This document shows positions 15,775-22,598 of a DNA stretch of 43,131 nucleotides, piece after piece. The DNA lies in assembly GCF_000956595.1 (NCBI RefSeq), contig NZ_JYOO01000039.1, positions 1 to 43,131 on the forward strand. Reading direction: 5' to 3'. The notes beneath the pieces were generated by a model. That model ran no database searches and was not told where the DNA came from. It worked only from the letters and a program-made list of their open reading frames with translations. The position numbers and the translations under genes are program-made. Positions within the stretch are counted from its first letter, which is position 1. Each line of letters opens with the position of its first letter. This stretch comes from Priestia aryabhattai B8W22 (GTDB taxonomy: Bacteria; Bacillota; Bacilli; Bacillales; Bacillaceae_H).

Positions 15775-17208
15775 TTAAATAATCATTCGTTTATTTTCCG
15801 CAAGCTGAACTTCTTGCTCCTGTTTTGACTGATTTTGTTTTCGAATTTTCAAATAATAATAAACATAGCAGCCTATAAAGAAGATACCTCCGCAGTATAA
15901 CGCCATTCGCTGCTCGGGATCAAACGCAAGACTGATCATAACGATACAGTTCGTAATAAGCGCTACGATAGGAAGAACCGGATAAAGGGGTGTTCTAAAT
16001 TTTAGATCTTCTACTTTTCCACCTTTAGCCACGTAAGCACGACGGAACGCAAGCAGTGAAGCTGTAATCGCAATCCAGCCAATTTGAGCGCCAAGTCCAG
16101 CGAGTGAAATCAGCCATACGAAAACGGTTTTAGCTGCCACTACGCTTGAAAGCAGCGAAAAACATGAAATCACAAGCGTAATTAATAGTGCATTAAACGG
16201 AACCCCTCTTTTGTTGACTTTTCCAAGCGCAGGACTTGCCATTCCTTCTCTTGAAAGAGAATAAAGCATACGTGTAGCCGCGTAAAATCCAGAGTTTGCG
16301 ACTGAAAGAAGAGCTGTTAAAATGATAAAGTTCATAATATCCGCCGCATAAGGTACACCTACACTGTCTAACACAACAACAAACGGGCTTTCTACGACGC
16401 CTGCTTTTTCACGAGGAATCATGCTTGCTAGGACAAACACGGATAAGACGAAAAAGAAAAGCGTACGCCAAACCGTTTGCTTGATCGCTTTTGGAATTGT
16501 TTTTTCCGGATTTTCACTTTCTCCTGCCGCAATTCCAATCAATTCTGTTCCTTGAAACGAAAAGTTCACCGTAATCATCGTAATCAGCAAAGCCGTTACG
16601 CCATTTGGAAACAGCCCTTCGGCAAAGAAGTTTGATAAAAGCGGTGCTTCCTGTCCGCTTTTCATATCAATGAGTCCAAACATTGCCGCTCCGCCTACAA
16701 CAATAAACATAATGATGGCGAAAATTTTAACGCTTGAAAACCAAAATTCTGTTTCACCAAATGCTTTAGCTGAAAGTGCATTTAATGAAAAAATTAACGC
16801 TCCAAAAATGGCGCACCATAACCAAACGGGCGAGTCTGGGAACCATCTTTGCATTAATTGTCCGGCAGCTAAAAACTCAAGTGCAACCGTTACTGCCCAT
16901 CCTAGCCAGTACAGCCATCCAATCGCAAAACCAGTTGCAGGGCCTATAAATTTCGTGGAGTACGTTTGAAACGATCCTGCAACTGGCATAGCAACGGATA
17001 ATTCTCCAAGACACAGCATCGTTAGATACATAATGATCCCTCCTACTAAGTAGGAAATCATTGCTCCCATCGGACCTGCTTCATTGATGGTATAACCTGA
17101 CCCAAGGAAAAAACCGGTACCAATACATCCCCCTAGTGATATCATAAAAAGATGCCTTGTTTTCATCGTTCTTTTTAATTCTCCTGGCTGCCCCTGTGGA
17201 ATATTCAT
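15775..17208 (-). CDS. rocE: Amino-acid permease, RocE/RocC-like
   Basis: A 477-residue APC-superfamily transporter with about 12 transmembrane helices. The family signature near the start (KTRHLFMISLGGCIGTGFFL, residues about 16-35) and NFSFQGTELIGIAAGES are clear. In B. subtilis RocC and RocE import arginine and ornithine for the Roc pathway. It lies downstream of arginase in the same direction, which supports arginine or ornithine as substrate. The two are 230 bases apart, with a cre site and a GC-rich island between, so rocE may have its own control. GGGAGG precedes ATG 17208. Confidence 0.85.
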   Translation of the reverse strand: MNIPQGQPGELKRTMKTRHLFMISLGGCIGTGFFLGSGYTINEAGPMGAMISYLVGGIIMYLTMLCLGELSVAMPVAGSFQTYSTKFIGPATGFAIGWLYWLGWAVTVALEFLAAGQLMQRWFPDSPVWLWCAIFGALIFSLNALSAKAFGETEFWFSSVKIFAIIMFIVVGGAAMFGLIDMKSGQEAPLLSNFFAEGLFPNGVTALLITMITVNFSFQGTELIGIAAGESENPEKTIPKAIKQTVWRTLFFFVLSVFVLASMIPREKAGVVESPFVVVLDSVGVPYAADIMNFIILTALLSVANSGFYAATRMLYSLSREGMASPALGKVNKRGVPFNALLITLVISCFSLLSSVVAAKTVFVWLISLAGLGAQIGWIAITASLLAFRRAYVAKGGKVEDLKFRTPLYPVLPIVALITNCIVMISLAFDPEQRMALYCGGIFFIGCYVYYYLKIRKQNQSKQEQEVQLAENKRMII

Positions 17209-17231
17209 CCCATTTCCTCCCTTTGCTGCAT

Positions 17232-17255
17232 AAAAATGAAATCGCTTTCATTTTT
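17232..17255 (-). promoter_or_regulatory. cre site inside a perfect inverted repeat, upstream of rocE
   Basis: AAAAATGAAA-TCGC-TTTCATTTTT is an inverted repeat ending about 24 bases before the rocE start. Its core on the minus strand, ATGAAAGCGATTTCAT, fits the CcpA operator consensus WTGNAANCGNWNNCW. A roadblock position predicts catabolite repression of rocE. Confidence 0.7.
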
Positions 17256-17289
17256 TTAGGTTTATTTTGTTTTTATATCCGCTTATTAA

Positions 17290-17414
17290 GTAGCTCTTCA
17301 TGACTGAAGTCGATTGATGCCGGATGATTTTCAAATGGCGCCAGCCCCGTAGCGAGGATGGCAGCCGCTTAGTCCTGCATGACCGTTTCTTGGATCATAA
17401 CAGATTTTCTCCAT
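17290..17414 (-). other. GC-rich, hairpin-prone island between rocF and rocE
   Basis: This stretch is visibly richer in G and C than its flanks. Read in the roc direction it can fold three successive hairpins: GCAG/CTGC, GCCA-CC/GG-TGGC and CTTCA/TGAAG. It also holds a 27-codon frame from ATG 17414 to TGA 17331 with weak ribosome site, in the same frame as arginase and reached after its TAG, and a second protein-like frame after it. It matches no riboswitch I know. It could be a regulatory RNA, a gene remnant or a small peptide gene. Confidence 0.3.
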
Positions 17415-17438
17415 ACAATACCTATAAGTAGCTTTTTC

Positions 17439-18338
17439 CTATAAAAGCTTATCGCCAAACAATGAACTCATTAACGCAACCGCTACTTCTGCAGTTTTGT
17501 TATGCTGATCTAAAATGGGGTTCACTTCTACAAATTCAGCGGATGTGACCATGTCTGCTTCCGCTAACATTTCCATTGCTAAATGACTTTCTCGGTAGCT
17601 GATGCCGCCTTTTACAGGTGTACCTACGCCTGGTGCATCATCTGGATCTAAGCCGTCTAAGTCTAGCGACAGGTGCACGCCGTCTGTACCGCTTAAATAA
17701 TCAATCGTTTCTTTCATCACTTGCGTCATACCTAAACGATCAATTTCATGCATGGTATACACTTTAATTCCTTTTTCTTTAATTAACTCTTTTTCACCAT
17801 CATCCAACGAGCGAGCACCGATAATAACTAGATTTTCAGGTTTAATTTTTGGCGTATATCCTCCAATATTTAAAAGCACAGGATGTCCAATACCCAGGCT
17901 CACCGCTAGCGGCATGCCGTGAATGTTGCCTGATGGAGAGGTTTCAGCGGTGTTTAAATCGCCATGAGCATCATACCAAATAACGCCTAAATTTTCTGAA
18001 CCTTTCGCGACTCCTGCAAGCGTTCCAATCGCAATGCTGTGGTCTCCGCCTAATATTAATGGAAAGCGGTCTTGCTTCTTCACTTCTTCAACTCTTGCAG
18101 CAAGCTGTTCATTGCCACTCGCTACGGCCGCTAAGTTTTTTAGATTCGTATTTTTATCCACGTCTGCCCGTTCTTTAATCTCTACTTTAATATCGCCTTC
18201 ATCGTGTACGGTATAGCCAAGAGCTTCTAAGCGTGTATTCATGCCCGCATAGCGGATTGCGCTCGGCCCCATATCTACGCCCCTTCTTGTTTGCCCGTAA
18301 TCCATTGGTACACCGATAATTGAAATTTCTTTTTTCAT
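17439..18338 (-). CDS. rocF: Arginase
   Basis: A 299-residue Mn-dependent ureohydrolase converting L-arginine to L-ornithine and urea, first step of the Roc pathway. The metal ligands are visible: H100 in GGDHSI, D123/H125/D127 in DAHGDLN, and D226/D228 in SLDLDGLDPDD. SPSGNIHGMPLAV is the usual substrate-binding loop. GGAGG precedes ATG 18338. In B. subtilis the order is rocD-rocE-rocF; here rocF precedes rocE and no rocD is present. A sigma-L type promoter lies about 100 bases upstream. Confidence 0.97.
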   Translation of the reverse strand: MKKEISIIGVPMDYGQTRRGVDMGPSAIRYAGMNTRLEALGYTVHDEGDIKVEIKERADVDKNTNLKNLAAVASGNEQLAARVEEVKKQDRFPLILGGDHSIAIGTLAGVAKGSENLGVIWYDAHGDLNTAETSPSGNIHGMPLAVSLGIGHPVLLNIGGYTPKIKPENLVIIGARSLDDGEKELIKEKGIKVYTMHEIDRLGMTQVMKETIDYLSGTDGVHLSLDLDGLDPDDAPGVGTPVKGGISYRESHLAMEMLAEADMVTSAEFVEVNPILDQHNKTAEVAVALMSSLFGDKLL

Positions 18339-18428
18339 TTTCTATACCTCCGTTGCATTTTATTCTGTGTGAAGTAAACATAGGCGTTTATTTAACTATG
18401 TATTTTTTTCATTGATACAGCCCCTCAT

Positions 18429-18599
18429 CTATTTCTTATGCAAAAATGATGCCAACTTTGTTTGTAGCATTCTATCAGTCTTTTTATCACGGGTTTTCTT
18501 ATATATGCCAAAAAAACTGTCGATTTCTACAACTTTTTGGCAAACCATGCAAACTTTTTTGTCATTTGGCTTAAAATCGCCAATTTTATTTGCTTTCAT
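18429..18599 (-). CDS. Doubtful small basic ORF upstream of rocF
   Basis: A 56-codon frame from ATG 18599 encodes a lysine-rich peptide with CMVCQ and ends LASFLHKK. No ribosome site precedes the ATG, and the hairpin repeat element abuts its 5' end. It overlaps the sigma-L promoter of rocF. It could be the 3' remnant of a gene cut by the repeat, or chance. I do not recognise it. Confidence 0.25.
   Translation of the reverse strand: MKANKIGDFKPNDKKVCMVCQKVVEIDSFFGIYKKTRDKKTDRMLQTKLASFLHKK
18438..18455 (-). promoter_or_regulatory. Sigma-L (sigma-54) promoter of rocF
   Basis: On the minus strand TTGGCATCATTTTTGCAT contains GG and GC separated by exactly ten bases, as in the -24/-12 consensus TGGCAC-N5-TTGCW. 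It is about 100 bases upstream of rocF. In B. subtilis the roc operons are SigL/RocR dependent, so the context fits. Confidence 0.7.
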
Positions 18600-18604
18600 A
18601 AAAA

Positions 18605-18750
18605 AAGAGTGAGACATAACAAAATTCATTCAACAGCTAGAAGCCGCTGCATCGACGAAAACTATAGTCACCATAGCAATAAAAAAATCCGAACGAGTAG
18701 GATTCCTCGTTCGGATTTTTATTCAACTAAACTACTTTTATCCCAGCGCC
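18605..18750. repeat. Hairpin-bearing intergenic repeat, copy 1
   Basis: The left end GAGTGAGACATAACAAAAT and the right end, read in reverse as GCTGGGATAAAAGTAGTTTA, resemble each other as loose terminal inverted repeats. Inside are CAACAGCTAGAAGC, shared with copy 2, and a perfect ATCCGAACGAG/CTCGTTCGGAT hairpin (18687-18716). It lies directly after the ggt stop codon and probably serves as its terminator. Confidence 0.65.
18681..18721 (-). terminator. Terminator-like hairpin downstream of ggt
   Basis: ATCCGAACGAG and CTCGTTCGGAT form an 11-pair stem with a T-run on the minus strand. It lies within repeat copy 1. Confidence 0.75.
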
Positions 18751-18754
18751 TTTT

Positions 18755-20833
18755 TTAATTTGTAATAATGTCTCCATCTTCATCATCGCCGCTATCATCT
18801 TCACCAGGATCTTTTTCTAATGAGACTACTTTCTTTTCTTCATCCCATTTCACTTTGTAGCCAAGTGATTTGGCTACTTTGATAACCGATAAATAGGAGT
18901 GGTGATTTGGCTTATACAGCTTTAAATCACTCGAATCAATGACGCCTAAGCCTAACAGCAGGCGATCCGATTGAACGTAAGGCTTTCCATCAATCAGCTT
19001 CACTTGCTTATCAGTAAATGGATAAACGGCACGGTTGACTTCAACCGTAAACTCTCCTTTTTTCTCTTCTTTAATTGGTTTTGGCTGTTTGGATACATAT
19101 TTAATTGCGTCTACTCCTAATACCGTGCCTTGGCGCGTATTATCAGCGCCTCCGTACATTTTCCCCGTTTCATAGTCATAGATAACCGCTTGAACGTTTC
19201 CAATATGCTCAGGCTTTTCTTCAAACGCATGTCCTTTAGCCATCATTTCAAGAATTGTATCTTGGCTAAAACCAGGCTCCCATCTTACGGTTGGATAGCC
19301 GCCTGAATAAATACGAGGTGTTAAAATCGCTTTTTGAATCGGCATCTTATGGTCAATAACATTCATAATCGTTTCTGCTACAGACGCAATAATGGTTGGG
19401 CCTCCCGGTGAGCCAATTGCCATGAACGGCTTTCCGTCTTTTAACAGCATCGTTGGAGACATGCTGCTTCGAGGACGTTTTTTAGGCTCAACCTGGTTCA
19501 CGCCTCCCGGAGTGGCATCAAAATCCGTCATTTCATTGTTGAGCATAAATCCGTAGTCAGGAACCATAATTCCTGAACCAAAAACTTGTTCAATGGTAGT
19601 CGTGTAAGAAACCATATTTCCCCATTTGTCTACAACAGAGAAATGAGTCGTTTGGCCGATTGGATTTTCTTCCTTTACTGTTGCTTTATTTGGATTTTCT
19701 TTTCCTTCATATTTCCAAGGGTCTCCTTCTTTGACATTAGGCGTTGCTTTGTTTGGATTAATTAATTTACGACGTTCTTTAATATAATCTTCATCTAACA
19801 GTCCTTTTTTCGGCACTTCGTAAAAGTCTTCATCTGCCATATACGCCGCGCGGTCCGCGAAAGCTAAGTGCATCGCTTCCGTTAAATGCTGCAAATACTG
19901 AGGCGTATTGGAACCCATTTTTTCTACATCATAACCTTCCATTAGCTTTAAAATCTGCTGCACGGTTAATCCGCCGGAGCTAGGAGGAGCCGCACTAACT
20001 ACATCGTAGCCTCGGTAAGTTGTTTTGACCGGCTCGCGTTCTTTTACAACATAATTTTTTAAATCATCCATGGTCATGCTTCCATCGCGTTTTTGAACTT
20101 CTTTAACAAGCGCTTTTCCAATTTCTCCTTTATAAAGAGCGTCTGATCCTTCTTTTTGAATAAGCTTTAATGTTTTAGCAAGATCCGGCTGAACAAGCTT
20201 ATCTCCTTCTTTTAACGGCTTGCCATTCGGCACGAATACATTACCGGCCGTTTGGTATCTTTCAAGCTTGTCCGCATTTTCATCAATGTACTGAGCCATC
20301 GACCAATTTACTTTGATTCCTTGTTCTGCTTGAGTAATAGCTGGTTTAATAACATCTGATAAGTCCATTGTTCCATAATCTTTAAGGGCTGTTTCTACTC
20401 CTTTTAGCGTACCAGGAACTCCAACTGCTTTTCCTGTTATGTGACGCTTACTGAAAGGGATGACTTTTCCTTTTGAATCTAAAAACAGCTTAGGCGTGAC
20501 ATCAGCTGGTGCCATTTCACGGCTGTCTAACATCGTAATTTTATCTTTCTTTTTTTCATAAATCATCATAAAGCCGCCGCCGCCTATACCTGACATCATC
20601 GGTTCCACAACGTTTAGAGATAATTGAATGGCAGCTGCCGCATCTACAGCGTTTCCGCCTTCAGCTAAAACTTTCCTCCCCGCTTCAGCAGCCAGCGGGT
20701 GAGATGCCGCTACAATTCCTTGTGTAGCACCCCGTTTCATTGAATGGTCGACACCCGGAACTTCAGCAGCAGCTGGTGTGACAACTAAACATAGACTAAA
20801 TAACGCAATAGCCAACATCTTCATAACCTTCAT
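18755..20833 (-). CDS. ggt: Gamma-glutamyltransferase with C-terminal stalk-like extension
   Basis: A 692-residue secreted Ntn-hydrolase that cleaves or transfers gamma-glutamyl groups from glutathione or polyglutamate. A signal peptide (MLAIALFSLCLVVTPAAA) leads the proenzyme. Self-cleavage is expected before T395 in the TTHFSVVD motif, giving large and small subunits; GSPGGPTIIASV follows. B. subtilis Ggt has about 587 residues. The extra ~100 C-terminal residues contain YVQSDRLLLGLGVI and YKVKWDEEKKVVSLEK, a copper-amine-oxidase-N-like fold, then an acidic tail. ATG 20833 follows GGAGG; the frame is open much further upstream without a start signal. Confidence 0.93.
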   Translation of the reverse strand: MKVMKMLAIALFSLCLVVTPAAAEVPGVDHSMKRGATQGIVAASHPLAAEAGRKVLAEGGNAVDAAAAIQLSLNVVEPMMSGIGGGGFMMIYEKKKDKITMLDSREMAPADVTPKLFLDSKGKVIPFSKRHITGKAVGVPGTLKGVETALKDYGTMDLSDVIKPAITQAEQGIKVNWSMAQYIDENADKLERYQTAGNVFVPNGKPLKEGDKLVQPDLAKTLKLIQKEGSDALYKGEIGKALVKEVQKRDGSMTMDDLKNYVVKEREPVKTTYRGYDVVSAAPPSSGGLTVQQILKLMEGYDVEKMGSNTPQYLQHLTEAMHLAFADRAAYMADEDFYEVPKKGLLDEDYIKERRKLINPNKATPNVKEGDPWKYEGKENPNKATVKEENPIGQTTHFSVVDKWGNMVSYTTTIEQVFGSGIMVPDYGFMLNNEMTDFDATPGGVNQVEPKKRPRSSMSPTMLLKDGKPFMAIGSPGGPTIIASVAETIMNVIDHKMPIQKAILTPRIYSGGYPTVRWEPGFSQDTILEMMAKGHAFEEKPEHIGNVQAVIYDYETGKMYGGADNTRQGTVLGVDAIKYVSKQPKPIKEEKKGEFTVEVNRAVYPFTDKQVKLIDGKPYVQSDRLLLGLGVIDSSDLKLYKPNHHSYLSVIKVAKSLGYKVKWDEEKKVVSLEKDPGEDDSGDDEDGDIITN

Positions 20834-21242
20834 CTGGGTCTCCTCCTTCAAATACATTATTTCACATCGCCTGAGACGATGGATTCCCCAAAGAATAAAT
20901 TGGTTTATTATGATATTTTTTACATATGTGTATAAATAAAAAGCAAAGTAAATCATACCTTTGCTTTTTTAGTTAATCGCATGTTTAACTTTTCTCTCTA
21001 TTCATTTACAATTATCTATATTTTCTAACAATTTATCCATAGGCTGATAGTTTCTTACTATTTTTGGAATTATGTAGACTGAACGCTCTAATAATGTAGA
21101 AAATCTAGCAGTTAAGAAGTCGTTGGACTTACATGCACTTCTTAAAATTTCTATAAATATTCTTATTGTTATATAAAAAGCAATTCTTTATGAAAATCAG
21201 CATATGTTTTCTGAAAACCAAAAATAAAACAGGACTTTTGAT
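20834..21242. other. AT-rich interval between ggt and the TPR gene
   Basis: It holds the ggt leader with a terminator-like hairpin (AAAAAGCAAAG at 20938-20948 pairing with CTTTGCTTTTTT at 20959-20970) and a small CATCG/CGATG stem nearer the start codon. A further AAGAAGT/ACTTCTT hairpin lies near 21116-21146. No frame with a ribosome site was seen. An attenuator or the end of a small RNA is possible. Confidence 0.35.
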
Positions 21243-21256
21243 TCACCGTCCTGTTT
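21226..21256 (-). terminator. Terminator overlapping the end of the TPR gene
   Basis: AAACAGGAC and GTCCTGTTT pair across a 12-base loop that contains the stop codon. A T-rich run follows on the minus strand. Confidence 0.75.
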
Positions 21257-21740
21257 GCAGCATGTTTTCGACTTTTTTAATATCCGCGTGAGTAGGATTG
21301 ATTTTCTGGGCATAAGCGATTTGTTCTTTCGCTTTTTCCATTTCTTTTAATTGAATATAGGTTTTGGCGAGTTCGAGCGGCAGCATAACCCCTTCAAAAC
21401 CAAGATCTTTTGCCCGCTGCAAGTAAAACAGCGATTTTTCGTAATTACCTCCAAACATAAGCGGAGTTTCCCGGTATTTTATTCCTCGAACGAAGTGCGC
21501 CAAGCTTGAAGATGGATTTAATGTTAATGCCTGATGAAGAGCTCTGTCCATTTCTAAGTTCAATACCATTTTTTCAAAAATAATGGATTCTTCGATTTGC
21601 TTTGCTAAACAAACCGCTAAGTAACAGTACAAATCAGACGCTTGAGGTTTTTTCTTCATTTCTTGTTGAATTTCGCGTTTGATCTCTTTCCACTTTCCCT
21701 CTTCTAGCTGATTCATGACGTATTGTGCATGTATTCCCAC
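21243..21740 (-). CDS. Tetratricopeptide-repeat protein
   Basis: A 165-residue soluble helical protein. Two to three TPR-like helical hairpins are visible, the last (LPLELAKTYIQLKEMEKAKE, then YAQKINPTHADIKK) being the clearest, with ALTLNPSSSLAHFVRG in the middle. Such repeats mediate protein binding; no catalytic motif is present. The start is GTG 21740, with GGAGG eight bases upstream. It is monocistronic, with its own terminator. Partner and function are unknown. Confidence 0.75.
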   Translation of the reverse strand: MGIHAQYVMNQLEEGKWKEIKREIQQEMKKKPQASDLYCYLAVCLAKQIEESIIFEKMVLNLEMDRALHQALTLNPSSSLAHFVRGIKYRETPLMFGGNYEKSLFYLQRAKDLGFEGVMLPLELAKTYIQLKEMEKAKEQIAYAQKINPTHADIKKVENMLQTGR

Positions 21741-21913
21741 CTGTTTGTCCTCCTTTTCCTCTTTATCATAAAGGATTTCTGCGCAAATGAAAAAAGTAAG
21801 TGTTCTTCATTCTTCACAAAAAACGTTACCCTTAAAAAATAGGCAAATTTCTCAATCACTTAACCCAATTAGTACATAGGATATAGAGACTTTTATTAAA
21901 GGAGGTTACACAT

Positions 21914-22000
21914 ATGGGCGCAAAAGGCGGTTTTGGTTTTTCATTTATCGTTGTTTTATTTATTCTATTAGTAATCGTAGGGTGTTCTTGCTACTACTAA
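21914..22000 (+). CDS. YjcZ-family sporulation peptide (28 aa)
   Basis: A 28-residue peptide: glycine-rich start (MGAKGGFGFSF), one hydrophobic segment (IVVLFILLVIVGCSC) and a YY end. This is the pattern of the YjcZ/YuzJ-type family annotated as sporulation proteins in Bacillaceae. A strong AAAGGAGG precedes the ATG. It is convergent with a second peptide of the same family about 190 bases away. Confidence 0.85.
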   Translation: MGAKGGFGFSFIVVLFILLVIVGCSCYY

Positions 22001-22004
22001 TTTC

Positions 22005-22040
22005 TAGAGAGGATGAACATCATTCGTCCTCTCCTATTTC
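22005..22040 (+). terminator. Hairpin after the first YjcZ-type gene
   Basis: GAGAGGA and TCCTCTC close a stem-loop just after the stop. The T-run is weak, so termination may be partial. Confidence 0.5.
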
Positions 22041-22066
22041 AAAAAAAACCATGCTTTCGCATGGCT
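22041..22066 (-). terminator. Terminator for the minus-strand YjcZ-type transcript
   Basis: CCATGC-GAAA-GCATGG followed by eight T on the minus strand. It lies about 125 bases beyond the stop of the second peptide gene, leaving a transcribed, non-coding 3' region. Confidence 0.8.
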
Positions 22067-22189
22067 ACATACCGATTAGATGAATGAGTAGAGGAACTCA
22101 TTGTTCGGCAATATTGAAGAAATTTTTGGTTTTTACTTCCGCCTAGTATGCCCTTTTTGACGGGGGCTATGCGCAAATAAAGTTAACGT

Positions 22190-22270
22190 TTAAAAGCGAA
22201 AGCAAGACGCACCTACAATAACAAGTAAAACAAATAACACAACGATTAACGCAAAATTTTGTTTTCCCAC
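22190..22270 (-). CDS. YjcZ-family sporulation peptide (26 aa)
   Basis: A 26-residue peptide starting at GTG 22270: MGKQNFALIVVLF, then VLLVIVGASC and a short FRF tail. It shares the VVLFxLLVIVGxSC core with the convergent peptide at 21914. The GAGGG before the GTG is a usable ribosome site. Its transcript runs on to the terminator at 22041-22066. Such peptides are typically made late in sporulation. Confidence 0.82.
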   Translation of the reverse strand: MGKQNFALIVVLFVLLVIVGASCFRF

Positions 22271-22458
22271 GTACCATCCCTCACTTCCTGTTATCTACTT
22301 TTAGTGTATGCAACAGCTTGGCAAAATGTTTAGGACAGGGGTGCGGATTTTTTCAACGTGAAAAATCTTCAAAATTCCCCAAAAAAGTGAATCATATTTT
22401 TGATTCTTTCGTTATATATAGTAAGAGATTTTTTTACTATAAAAAAGGGGGACCTTTA

Positions 22459-22551
22459 ATGCGCCGACATTCCAAATTGCCCATTGTTCTTGTCTTTGCC
22501 TTCTTTTTATTCATCGCAACTGTTTTGTGCGTAACCTCTTATATGTCTTGA
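22459..22551 (+). CDS. Small single-helix membrane peptide (30 aa)
   Basis: A 30-residue peptide with a basic start (MRRHSKLP) and one hydrophobic helix (IVLVFAFFLFIATVLCV) ending TSYMS. AAAGGGGG precedes the ATG and a terminator follows directly, so a dedicated transcript is plausible. Adjacency to two YjcZ-type genes suggests a sporulation peptide, but I do not recognise it. Confidence 0.6.
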   Translation: MRRHSKLPIVLVFAFFLFIATVLCVTSYMS

Positions 22552-22565
22552 ACGTATAAATAATA

Positions 22566-22598
22566 TAAAAAAATCGCCTCATCGAAGGCGATTTTTCT
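22566..22598. terminator. Bidirectional terminator between the small peptide gene and ktrB
   Basis: ATCGCC and GGCGAT pair with flanking A and T runs on both sides. Confidence 0.85.
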
